A DNA stretch of 64,000 nt from Planctomycetota bacterium. Its GTDB lineage: Bacteria > Planctomycetota > UBA1135 > GCA-002686595. Below are positions 9,278 through 17,506 of the stretch, in pieces. Position numbers and translations under genes: made by a program. The notes below the pieces were generated by a model that was not told where the DNA came from, made no database searches, and was given only the letters and a program-made list of their open reading frames with translations. Location: assembly GCA_014237855.1 (NCBI GenBank), contig JABACD010000003.1:62001-126000 (forward strand), in the 5' to 3' direction. The stretch's first letter is position 1; each line of letters begins with the position of its first letter.

Positions 9278-10666
9278 ATGCGGGACATCATCGTCAGCCT
9301 GTTGCTTCTGGCGGTGATGCCAACCTGTTTCCGTAAGCCTTTCGTGGGCATGTTGGTCTTCTCGTTGCTGGCCTACATGCGTCTGCAAGACCTGACATGG
9401 GGGTTCGCACGCGGAATCAGGTGGTCCTTCTACGTGGCCATCATCACATTCTCGGGCTTCTTCGTCTCGACCCGAGAGAGGCGCTTCATGATCCAGGACA
9501 TACGGTCCACGATCATGATGGTTCTGGTCGTGCTGGTGGGGCTCTCGATTCTCAAGAACCGTGGCCCCGATCCCGCGGACCTGCCGGGCTTTGTTGAATT
9601 CACCAAGATCGTGGTGATTGCGCTGTTCACCACTGGCCTGGTGAGCACCAGGGAGCGCCTGCGGATGATCTTGTGGGTGATTGCGCTGTCTTTCGCCTTC
9701 TTTGGGTTCAAGTCAGGACTTGTTGGCATCCTGACCGGTGGCCAGACCCAGATCATTCAGGGGCCCGGGGGCATGTTGAATGACAACAATGACTTCGCTC
9801 TGGCCCTGGGAATGGGGATTCCCATGATGGTCATGCTCGGGACTTCCGAGCGTCGGGAAGCACTCCGCCGCCCGCTGTTGGTGTGTGTCCCGCTGACGAT
9901 GATCACCATCCTCATGACGCACTCGCGCGGCGGTTTTCTCGCCATGGGGCTGGGCATCTTCGTCATGATCCTCCGATCACGTAACCGCATTGCCGGCTTC
10001 GTCATGATCGGGATCATGGGCTTGGGCGGGTTGCTGGCAGCTCCGTCCAACATCACCGAGCGACTCAGCTCGATTGGTGAGTACGAGGAGGACAGCTCGG
10101 CGCAGGCTCGATTCGCTGCCTGGCGTGTGGCCGGAGTGATGATCCAATCAAACCCACTCTTTGGGGTTGGATTCGGCCACTTCCAGGATAACTACAACAT
10201 CTACGATCCTGCGCGGAAAGATGCCGAGCTGCAGCTGCACGGGTCGCACGTGGCGCACAATAGCTATCTCCAGATATGGGCTGAGTGTGGGACGCCAACT
10301 TTCCTGCTGTACATCAGCCTGATCTTGCTCAGCTTCTTGGACCTTTGGAGCGTGCGAGCTCTGGCCGTGCGCAGGTACCATTCGAGCTGGATTCTGAATT
10401 ACACGACCATGTTCGAGGCCTCCCTGGCGACCTTCACGCTCGGAAGTGTCTTCCTGAACCGTGCACACTTCGACCTCTTCTACCACTGGGTTGCATTGAT
10501 CCTTGCCTTCACGACCATCGCTCGCCAGCACATGAGCGACCCCGCCTTCTATCCGAAGGTCAAGGTGGGGGAGCGTGGGGTCTTGCATGCGGTGTCCGGA
10601 AGTGGATTCAATCGACGCCTGCGCCGTGACGGGTTCACAAGACGTCGCGCTGGAGTCCAAACCTAG
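9278..10666 (+). CDS. O-antigen ligase/polymerase-like membrane protein, exosortase-A-associated type
   Basis: Polytopic inner-membrane protein of 462 residues with about ten hydrophobic segments, in the Wzy/WaaL/O-glycosylation ligase superfamily. The N-terminus, the run FGFKSGLVGILTGGQ followed by DNNDFALA, the motif HSRGGFLA, the stretch IGEYEEDSSAQARFAAW and the late loop HNSYLQ match, as I recall it, the putative O-glycosylation ligase of exosortase-A systems. It is expected to polymerise or transfer lipid-linked glycans on the periplasmic face. Downstream genes for an amidotransferase and a deacetylase of the same association support this. An AGGAGGGG lies about 22 bases before the ATG, which is far for a ribosome site. 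Family membership rests on remembered motifs; no search was run. Confidence 0.8.
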   Translation: MRDIIVSLLLLAVMPTCFRKPFVGMLVFSLLAYMRLQDLTWGFARGIRWSFYVAIITFSGFFVSTRERRFMIQDIRSTIMMVLVVLVGLSILKNRGPDPADLPGFVEFTKIVVIALFTTGLVSTRERLRMILWVIALSFAFFGFKSGLVGILTGGQTQIIQGPGGMLNDNNDFALALGMGIPMMVMLGTSERREALRRPLLVCVPLTMITILMTHSRGGFLAMGLGIFVMILRSRNRIAGFVMIGIMGLGGLLAAPSNITERLSSIGEYEEDSSAQARFAAWRVAGVMIQSNPLFGVGFGHFQDNYNIYDPARKDAELQLHGSHVAHNSYLQIWAECGTPTFLLYISLILLSFLDLWSVRALAVRRYHSSWILNYTTMFEASLATFTLGSVFLNRAHFDLFYHWVALILAFTTIARQHMSDPAFYPKVKVGERGVLHAVSGSGFNRRLRRDGFTRRRAGVQT

Positions 10667-10670
10667 CTCC

Positions 10671-12563
10671 ATGTGCGGGATCTGTGGTTTTGCCCTGCGT
10701 GACTCGAGTGCGCCCTTCGATCGAGACCGCCTTCGTGCCATGAACGACTCGATCGTTCACCGTGGCCCGGACGATGAGGGTATGGAGTACCGCGATGGTG
10801 TGGCCATGGGCTTCCGCCGGCTCTCGATCATTGATCTGGAGGGGGGGCATCAGCCCATCTGGAACGAGGACGAGACGATTGCTGTCTCATGCAATGGAGA
10901 GATCTACAACTATCGGGAGTTGCGCGCGAAGCTCGTAGCCAGTGGACACTCATTCAGGACCAACTCTGATGTGGAGACCCTGGTGCACCTTTACGAGGAG
11001 CATGGGGCTGCGATGCTCGAGGAACTCGTGGGGATGTATGCCATCTGCATCGCGGACTTCAGGGTAGCAGGCGCACCCAGAGTGCTCCTCGCTAGAGATC
11101 GGCTGGGCATCAAACCACTCTACTGGTGCGAGACCGAAGAGGGCCTCTTCTGGGGTAGCGAGACCAAGGCCATCCTTGCCAGTGGTTGTCTCTCGCGCCG
11201 GATGCGCGGGCATGCGCTGATTGACTACTTCGTTCAGGGTTACAGCAGTGGATCGAGAGCTGTCTGGGAGGGCATGCAGCGCCTGAATCCGGGCTGTCTG
11301 CTGGAGTGGACACCCCAAGATGCCCAGCCATCAACTCGGCGTTACTGGGACCTGCCGGTTGACGGTGAACGTGCTGATGTTGATTCAGCTGAGATTCTCG
11401 AGTTGCTCGACCAGGTCGTCGCCGATCGTCTGGTCGCGGATGTTCCGCTGGGGGCTTTTCTCTCCGGAGGAATCGATAGTACGGCGGTCGTCACGGCGAT
11501 GGCGGCCTCGAGCTCCGATCCGGTTCTGGCCTGTAGCGTGGGCTTCGCTGAGAAGAGTCACAATGAACTCGATCTGGCGAGAAGGACCGCCGGTCGTCTT
11601 GGATTGACGCATCACACGGAGGTCTTGCACCCCGATCCGACCGTTGCCATCGAGCACCTTCCGTGGTTCTACGATGAGCCGCTCGCTGACTCCTCGACGG
11701 TCCCGACCTGGTTGGTCTCGCGTATGGCTCGTGAGCACGTCACGGTGGCTCTATCGGGGGATGGTGGGGATGAGATCTTTGGCGGGTATCGTCGGCAGGT
11801 CTTTGACGTGGCTGAGAACCGCGTACGCAGGTCACTGGGGCGAGCCGGTCAGGCGCTTCTCGCCGGGGCTGGCGCGGTCTATCCACGGATGGCCTGGGCT
11901 CCTCGTTTCCTCAGGGCGAAGAGTGTCCTTCAGAATCTAGGAAGTGAGCCAGGGCGGGCCTACTACGCAAGCATGACTCAGGTTCCTCTGAAGGAGGTTC
12001 AGAGCATCCTGAATCCGGAGCTTGGCCAAGCTCTGGCGAGTTATGACCCATATCACGCTTTTGCCGAGCACTATGAGCGTCCTCGCGATTGTGATCCGCT
12101 CTACCGTGCGCAGTACGCGGACTTCAAGACCTGGCTGCCAGACCGGATCCTGGTCAAGACAGACCGAGCTTCCATGGCGGTCTCACTGGAAGTCCGAGTG
12201 CCCATGCTTGACCATCGGTTCGTGGAGGCCTTCGCGAATCTAGCAACGCGGCACAAGGTTAGCGGAGGCCGGGGCAAGCATGCCCTCCGTGAGGCCCTTC
12301 GTCCTCGGATTCCATCGGAGGTGCTCGATGGCGCAAAGCGGGGATTTGATACACCTCTCAGAGCCTGGATCCAGGGCCCGCTGGCGGGCTCAATTGGCCA
12401 GGCAATCGAGGAAGTGCCCGAAGAGATCTTCAATCGTGTTCAGTTGCGTAGGCGATTGGAGCAGCACAGGAGCGGTGCATACGACCACTCTCAGCTGCTC
12501 TGGAGCCTCCTGGTCTGGGAACACTGGCGCCGCCGCCATGAGATGTCTGGGATCGCCCCATGA
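10671..12563 (+). CDS. Asparagine-synthase-type amidotransferase (XrtA/PEP-CTERM EPS type)
   Basis: Glutamine-dependent amidotransferase of 630 residues. The start is set by MCGICGF, which leaves Cys2 as the glutaminase nucleophile; the longer frame upstream would bury it. The class II glutaminase domain covers about residues 2-190 with RGPDDEG (31-37) and CNGEIYNYREL (74-84). The ATP-binding synthetase domain has the PP-loop SGGIDST (265-271) and a later SGDGGDE motif. Length and order match the amidotransferase that accompanies exosortase A loci, where amidation of a sugar acid is presumed. Uronate donors from uxs and the epimerase upstream make uronamide formation plausible here. It begins 4 bases after the polymerase stop and overlaps the deacetylase start as ATGA. 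Confidence 0.85.
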   Translation: MCGICGFALRDSSAPFDRDRLRAMNDSIVHRGPDDEGMEYRDGVAMGFRRLSIIDLEGGHQPIWNEDETIAVSCNGEIYNYRELRAKLVASGHSFRTNSDVETLVHLYEEHGAAMLEELVGMYAICIADFRVAGAPRVLLARDRLGIKPLYWCETEEGLFWGSETKAILASGCLSRRMRGHALIDYFVQGYSSGSRAVWEGMQRLNPGCLLEWTPQDAQPSTRRYWDLPVDGERADVDSAEILELLDQVVADRLVADVPLGAFLSGGIDSTAVVTAMAASSSDPVLACSVGFAEKSHNELDLARRTAGRLGLTHHTEVLHPDPTVAIEHLPWFYDEPLADSSTVPTWLVSRMAREHVTVALSGDGGDEIFGGYRRQVFDVAENRVRRSLGRAGQALLAGAGAVYPRMAWAPRFLRAKSVLQNLGSEPGRAYYASMTQVPLKEVQSILNPELGQALASYDPYHAFAEHYERPRDCDPLYRAQYADFKTWLPDRILVKTDRASMAVSLEVRVPMLDHRFVEAFANLATRHKVSGGRGKHALREALRPRIPSEVLDGAKRGFDTPLRAWIQGPLAGSIGQAIEEVPEEIFNRVQLRRRLEQHRSGAYDHSQLLWSLLVWEHWRRRHEMSGIAP

Positions 12564-13411
12564 GCCAGCCCAGACATGCCATCAGCTTCGATGTGGAGGA
12601 GTACTTCCAGGTCGCAAACTTCTACGAGCAGTTTCCCCGGGCGCAGTGGGACTCTGTCGAGCCGCGCATCGACGTGGGCATGGATCGGATCTTTGGGGCG
12701 CTCGAGCGCCAGCGGACCAAGGCAACCTTCTTCTTTCTTGGGTGGATTGCAGAACGTCATCCGCACTGGGTAACTCGTTGCCTGGAGGCCGGCCACGAGG
12801 TAGCCAGTCACGGTTACGATCATCAGTTCCTCTGGAACCTGGGCAAGGAGGGCTTTGCTGACGACCTTGCCAGAACTGAGGAGATCCTGATGGCGGCTGG
12901 TGCGGAGCGCCCCTCTGGGTTTCGGGCCTGCACTTTCACCATCACACGCCGCAGCTGGTGGGCGTTTGATGTCCTCTGCGAGCGAGGCTATCGCTTTGAC
13001 TCGAGTGTTCATCCTGTACGTCATCCGGTCTACGGGGTGCACGACTTCGAGCCAGGGATCTCAAGGGTGACCTCTCCCGACGGGAAGGGTTCGCTACTCG
13101 AGTTTCCAGTGACTACCTATCCAATTGCAGGCAGGAACTTTCCTGCCGGTGGTGGTGGTTATTTCCGGCTCTACCCACTGGCCGTGACTCGCGCCGTGCT
13201 GCGCAAGATGGAGAGGCTGGACAGACCTGCGGCCCTCTACATGCATCCATGGGAGTTCGATCCCGAGCAGCCTCGCGTGAGGGCCAGCGCCTCCAAGCGA
13301 TTCAGGCACTACGTGAACCTCGACAGGACTCTTTCCCGGCTGGAAGCGCTGCTGGCGGAGTTCGATTTTGGAAGCTTCTCGCAGGTCCTGGCAGGGCGTG
13401 ACCTGATCTGA
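12560..13411 (+). CDS. Polysaccharide deacetylase (XrtA-type, DUF3473)
   Basis: Carbohydrate esterase 4 fold of 283 residues without a signal peptide. FDVEEYF (10-16) carries the catalytic Asp11, SHGYDH gives the metal ligands His84 and His88, and Arg122 lies in GFRACTF. The C-terminal part with PAGGGGYFRLYP and MHPWEFDPEQPR is typical of the exosortase-associated deacetylases with the DUF3473 extension. The usual GYRAPSFS motif reads GFRACTFT here, so the Pro after Arg-Ala is lost; activity may still be retained. The ATG overlaps the amidotransferase stop by four bases. It is the last gene of the EPS operon and ends 12 bases from the convergent TPR gene, with no terminator between them. Confidence 0.87.
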   Translation: MSQPRHAISFDVEEYFQVANFYEQFPRAQWDSVEPRIDVGMDRIFGALERQRTKATFFFLGWIAERHPHWVTRCLEAGHEVASHGYDHQFLWNLGKEGFADDLARTEEILMAAGAERPSGFRACTFTITRRSWWAFDVLCERGYRFDSSVHPVRHPVYGVHDFEPGISRVTSPDGKGSLLEFPVTTYPIAGRNFPAGGGGYFRLYPLAVTRAVLRKMERLDRPAALYMHPWEFDPEQPRVRASASKRFRHYVNLDRTLSRLEALLAEFDFGSFSQVLAGRDLI

Positions 13412-13423
13412 TGCCGGGTGGGG

Positions 13424-16400
13424 CTAGTCCTGCTGGACCGGATCAAACGAACGGGCCAGGCCAATCAGGCAGGTAAAGGCCTCATGCTCGTAGGGGAGCG
13501 AGGTGTTCTGTAGCTCGCTCGATAGTACATTGACCGCACGGCGTGCATCGCCGGGGTCGCCCCGCAGGAGCAGCCCCCGTGCATAGAGCTTGGCCAGATG
13601 GGTGCGTGCCTCCTGCTGCTCGAGCTGGTGGCGACTCTCCCAGATTTCCTCCAGGATCACGATCGCTGTTGCCCAGGACTTGGGGTCGTAGGCACTCAGC
13701 TGGGCCTCCGCCAGGAGAAGCTGGCTCTCGAGAGATTCTTCGCCCTTCTTGAGTCCGGCAGCAGCCTTGAGAACTCGCGAGACCGTGCGTGGGTTGGCAC
13801 CCAGCGCCGCGTAACTCCTAGCCAGCTCCATTTGGACCTCGACGGAAGGAGCCATCAGTGCAACACGATTGAGGGTCTCTATCGACTCACTGAACCTGCC
13901 CAGGTCTCGGTAGACCTGGCCTAGAAGTCGCCACAGATACAGATTGCCGGGCTGTCGTCCGAGTTCGCTGAGGATGAAGTCGACCGCAGAGTCGGGATCC
14001 GTCTCGACGTAGTAGTTTGCCCACGCTTGCGTCGCACCTCTCTGCAGTTCCTCCAGGGGAACGTCGAAGTGTTCGCGCAGGGCCCTCAACCTCGACCAGG
14101 CTCGTTCGAGCCCGAAGGCAGGATTCTTCTCGTCCATCATCAGGTCGATGTGAGCCAGTGCGAGGACGACGCGAGGGTCGTAGGGGCGTCTGGCATCGAG
14201 CGCGTCGAGCTCAACCTTGATCTGAGACATCTCTATCACTGGTGGAGTGGTGCGCGCAGCGCGCCCCAGCGTGCGGATGTACCCGGCTACCGATCGCGCT
14301 ACTTCCCCGGGGTTTGTTCCCTCCACAAGCTTGCGCCACTCCTCGAGTGCCGGTTCCCAATGTCCCAAGTCAGCGTACAGGGTGGCCACCGCGATGCGTG
14401 GCTCGAACCAATCCGGTGCGAGTTGCTGTGCCTTCAGGCTGACGCGAAGAGCGGACTCCAGCTCTCCCTTGGCCTTGAGGCGTTTGCCTTGGATGAGGAG
14501 GCCGGCAGCACCCTCCGGATCCGCCTGAGCAAGAGCTATCAGACGGCGGTTGCGAACGCTTACCACCTGCGGGTGGCTGTTGGAACCGTACTGCTGCGCC
14601 TGGGCTGCTTCGAGCGCATCCCAAGCAGGCAGGCAGTCGCTGTAGCTTCGGAGCAGCCCGTTGTAGGTAAGCACTGCGCCCTGGATGTTCTTGGCCTTGC
14701 TCTGGATCTCCGCCTTGAGCATCTCGCGCCAGAGCAGCCCTCGTTCACTCTGCTCCATGCCCTCGAGGATGGCCAGGATGAACGGCTCCGAGCCCTGTAT
14801 CTCCGAGGCAATCAGCAGGGTGGCTGTCTCACGCGGATCCATAAGAGCCTCTCCTCGGCCCTCGATGAAGGTGATGAGGTCGCTGCGTGCCTTGGAGCCG
14901 TAGCTAGGGGGCAGCTCGAGCCTCTCGTCTTGGGCCAGTCGTGCGATCCCATCGGCGACGATCCACGTGGGAACCAACGGATTGAGCTGGAGCGCGAAGC
15001 TGGTGTTCTCAAGGGCGCGCTGGTTCTCGCCTACGATCAGATCGATCAAGACGTCTACAAGCGGTAGTCTTGCCAGCTGCGTGCTGCGCAGCTCCTCCGC
15101 ATTCTTGCGAGCCCGCACCCAGTCTCCCCTCTGTGCATCGAGGAGCAGACGTGCCACCAGATACTGTTCCTCGTCCAGGAAGGCAGCCGATCGCTCGATG
15201 ATGGCAGATGCTTCCCGCTCGTCGCCTCTAAGGAGGGCGAGTAGCACTTCGCGGCGACGAATTTTTCCCGGGTCACCGATGGAACCGGGAGGGATCTGAT
15301 CGAGCAATACCTGGGCCGGTCCCAGCTGATTGACGCGAATACACCCGTCGGCGAGTATCAGTAACTCCTGAGGTCCTGGCTCTTGCCCGTTGAGCAGTGC
15401 AGCGAGACGTTCGAGGATCGTGTCAGTCTTGCCCATGGCCATGGCACAGGACATCGCCAGGCGAAGCTTGGTCCCGGTCTGTGGGCTTTCCGGTTCGATC
15501 TCGTCAAGCCACCGAAGGGCGAGCTTGAAGTCGCCCTCAGCCATCAATACCTGGGACCCAAAGATCCTCTCCTCATCGGTGCGCGTACTCCGGGAGGAGG
15601 TCTCGATGGTGTCGATGGCGGAGGAGTTCTCACCATTCTCATAGAACCACTTGGTGACAACCATTCGACCCGTATTACGAGGGTCAGCCTGCATGACTCG
15701 CAGGAGCTGAGGCATGGTGTACTCATCGATCCGTATCGCGGAGATCATCTCCTCGGTACTCTCGTTGATGCCCGTGAGCTCAATCCTCTCGAGAACCAGT
15801 TCGATGAACTTCTCGCGATCGTTGAGGGCAAGACGCGCCTCGATTACGAGATCGAGTGCCGGAATGAAGTCAGGCAGATGATCGAGCAGCTTGCGCCCGG
15901 CTGCTAGCTGGCCAACGAAGTTGCCCTCTTCACCGTGCATTTGCGCGATCCTGTACAGCGCGTACGGGCCGTAGTCTCGCGAAGGAACTCTCTGTCCGCT
16001 GCGCTTGAGGTCCGCGAAGATGACGTCGATGTTTCGCTCTTCTGCCTGCAACGTCAGCTCACCCATCTCGATGAACTTCGCCAGCAAATCATCGCTGCGC
16101 TTGGGCAGGAGGCTCATTCCGGTCGCCCATGAGTCGAGTGGGAGACGGTAGCCGTTGTGTGGTGTCTCGAGCTGAATCTCCGCACGCCTGAGCCAGAGAG
16201 ATCCAGCGTTTGCTGGGGATTGGCCGAGCGCTGCCTGAATTGCCTCTCGCTCCCGAGAGAGTTCGCCCCGTTCCTTGCGTAGGCGAGCGATTTCTCGCCA
16301 GGCCATCTCGCGTGCCCCGGGGATATGATCGTCTGCACGCGAGTTGGCGAAATCCATCAGCGAGCGCATGGCCTTGTCGAGCCGTGGCCTGGCGGAGTTG

Positions 16401-17506
16401 GCCTGAGCGAATCCGCTGTAGAAGGCCCAGATGTCCTCGTCCTCACTGGTTCCGATCGAGCGCAGCTTGTAGGCAGCGCGATTGAGGTCGGACCATTTCT
16501 TCGCTCGGAAGAGGGCCTCGCAGCTCAGCCGCAGGAATGCTGCTCCCACGGGTTGATCCGCATCGATCCAGATGGATGCGAGGTAGCCGGCGTGTTCATA
16601 GTTCCTGCGCTCCATCAGCATCTCGATCAAGAGCAGCGCACTCGTCGGGTCCGCTCGCTCGGGGCCCTCGAGGGCCACGATGCTGCCGAGGCGCAGGGCC
16701 TCGGCCGAGCGTCCTGCGGCCTTGAGAATTTCGAGGTAGCGGGTGAGGGCTACAGGATCAAGACCCAGCGAGAAGCTCTGCACGTAGGCCTTGCGAGAGC
16801 TCACGAGGTGTTGGCTGGCCTCTTCACAGAGTCCGAGGATCTGGCCGAGGGACTCATCCGCACTCGCAGGGAATAGCTCCTTGAGCTTCAAGATGATCGT
16901 CGCGCGTGCCGGATCGCTGGGGTCCCTGGATGCCAGCGTGCGCAGGATCTCTGCCCCTTTCTCGGCATCGGCCTCGACCAGTACGAACCTGAGCTTCTCG
17001 TCGCATTGCTCCAGTGCACGATTCGCCAGCTGCTGCTGTAGGTGCCCTTTCTCGACCAGGGCCTGACCGAAGTTCGGCTGCTCGCGTAGGAGCTCCTCGA
17101 GGTGTGCCAGTGCGGAGAGGACTTCGCCGGCTGAGCTCTCTGCGTGGATCAACAGCCGTCGAACATCGCGGTCGCCGGGACGATATTTCTCCAGCACGAT
17201 CTCGAAGTCCTCGCGAGCCTCTCGAGTGGCTCCGATATTGAGGAAGAGCTCTCCTCTGGTCATCCGAATGTCTGCGCATAGCATGCGGGTGGCCGGTAGG
17301 GAGAGATCGCCTCCCTCAGCACGGCGCAAGCTACTGGAGAGCTGACGGAGCAGGTCCTGCTCGTCGTAGCTCTCCGACTGGAGCTGGAGCTGTACCTCCT
17401 CGAGGACCTGCCTCGGGGTCCGAAGGGTCTTGCGCGAGACCACAGCGACCAAGGACGCGATGATCACCAGGACCAGGAGGGCTAGAATGCGGGTGGGCCA
17501 GTTCAT
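13424..17506 (-). CDS. Giant membrane-anchored TPR protein (1360 residues)
   Basis: The N-terminus has one hydrophobic helix (about residues 7-23) and no lipobox, so it is probably anchored in the inner membrane with a large periplasmic part. The rest is almost wholly alpha-helical, with many degenerate 34-residue TPR-like units rich in Ala, Leu and Glu; clear ones lie around residues 125-150, 1010-1090 and 1175-1235. No catalytic motif was found. Its start overlaps the stop of the upstream response regulator as ATGA, so the two form one operon. Exosortase-type EPS loci carry a large TPR lipoprotein (PrsT); this one is longer and not lipidated, so it may be a functional analogue. It ends 12 bases from the EPS operon. 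A scaffold for assembly or sensing is inference. Confidence 0.82.
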   Translation of the reverse strand: MNWPTRILALLVLVIIASLVAVVSRKTLRTPRQVLEEVQLQLQSESYDEQDLLRQLSSSLRRAEGGDLSLPATRMLCADIRMTRGELFLNIGATREAREDFEIVLEKYRPGDRDVRRLLIHAESSAGEVLSALAHLEELLREQPNFGQALVEKGHLQQQLANRALEQCDEKLRFVLVEADAEKGAEILRTLASRDPSDPARATIILKLKELFPASADESLGQILGLCEEASQHLVSSRKAYVQSFSLGLDPVALTRYLEILKAAGRSAEALRLGSIVALEGPERADPTSALLLIEMLMERRNYEHAGYLASIWIDADQPVGAAFLRLSCEALFRAKKWSDLNRAAYKLRSIGTSEDEDIWAFYSGFAQANSARPRLDKAMRSLMDFANSRADDHIPGAREMAWREIARLRKERGELSREREAIQAALGQSPANAGSLWLRRAEIQLETPHNGYRLPLDSWATGMSLLPKRSDDLLAKFIEMGELTLQAEERNIDVIFADLKRSGQRVPSRDYGPYALYRIAQMHGEEGNFVGQLAAGRKLLDHLPDFIPALDLVIEARLALNDREKFIELVLERIELTGINESTEEMISAIRIDEYTMPQLLRVMQADPRNTGRMVVTKWFYENGENSSAIDTIETSSRSTRTDEERIFGSQVLMAEGDFKLALRWLDEIEPESPQTGTKLRLAMSCAMAMGKTDTILERLAALLNGQEPGPQELLILADGCIRVNQLGPAQVLLDQIPPGSIGDPGKIRRREVLLALLRGDEREASAIIERSAAFLDEEQYLVARLLLDAQRGDWVRARKNAEELRSTQLARLPLVDVLIDLIVGENQRALENTSFALQLNPLVPTWIVADGIARLAQDERLELPPSYGSKARSDLITFIEGRGEALMDPRETATLLIASEIQGSEPFILAILEGMEQSERGLLWREMLKAEIQSKAKNIQGAVLTYNGLLRSYSDCLPAWDALEAAQAQQYGSNSHPQVVSVRNRRLIALAQADPEGAAGLLIQGKRLKAKGELESALRVSLKAQQLAPDWFEPRIAVATLYADLGHWEPALEEWRKLVEGTNPGEVARSVAGYIRTLGRAARTTPPVIEMSQIKVELDALDARRPYDPRVVLALAHIDLMMDEKNPAFGLERAWSRLRALREHFDVPLEELQRGATQAWANYYVETDPDSAVDFILSELGRQPGNLYLWRLLGQVYRDLGRFSESIETLNRVALMAPSVEVQMELARSYAALGANPRTVSRVLKAAAGLKKGEESLESQLLLAEAQLSAYDPKSWATAIVILEEIWESRHQLEQQEARTHLAKLYARGLLLRGDPGDARRAVNVLSSELQNTSLPYEHEAFTCLIGLARSFDPVQQD

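Noticed and set aside
9278-10666. Exosortase gene
   Set aside because: The polytopic protein has the ligase/polymerase motifs with DNN and HSRGG, not the Cys-Arg-His catalytic set of exosortases.
14027-15067. 346-codon open frame on the plus strand inside the TPR gene
   Set aside because: It is opposite to a long, well-supported gene and shows no domain.
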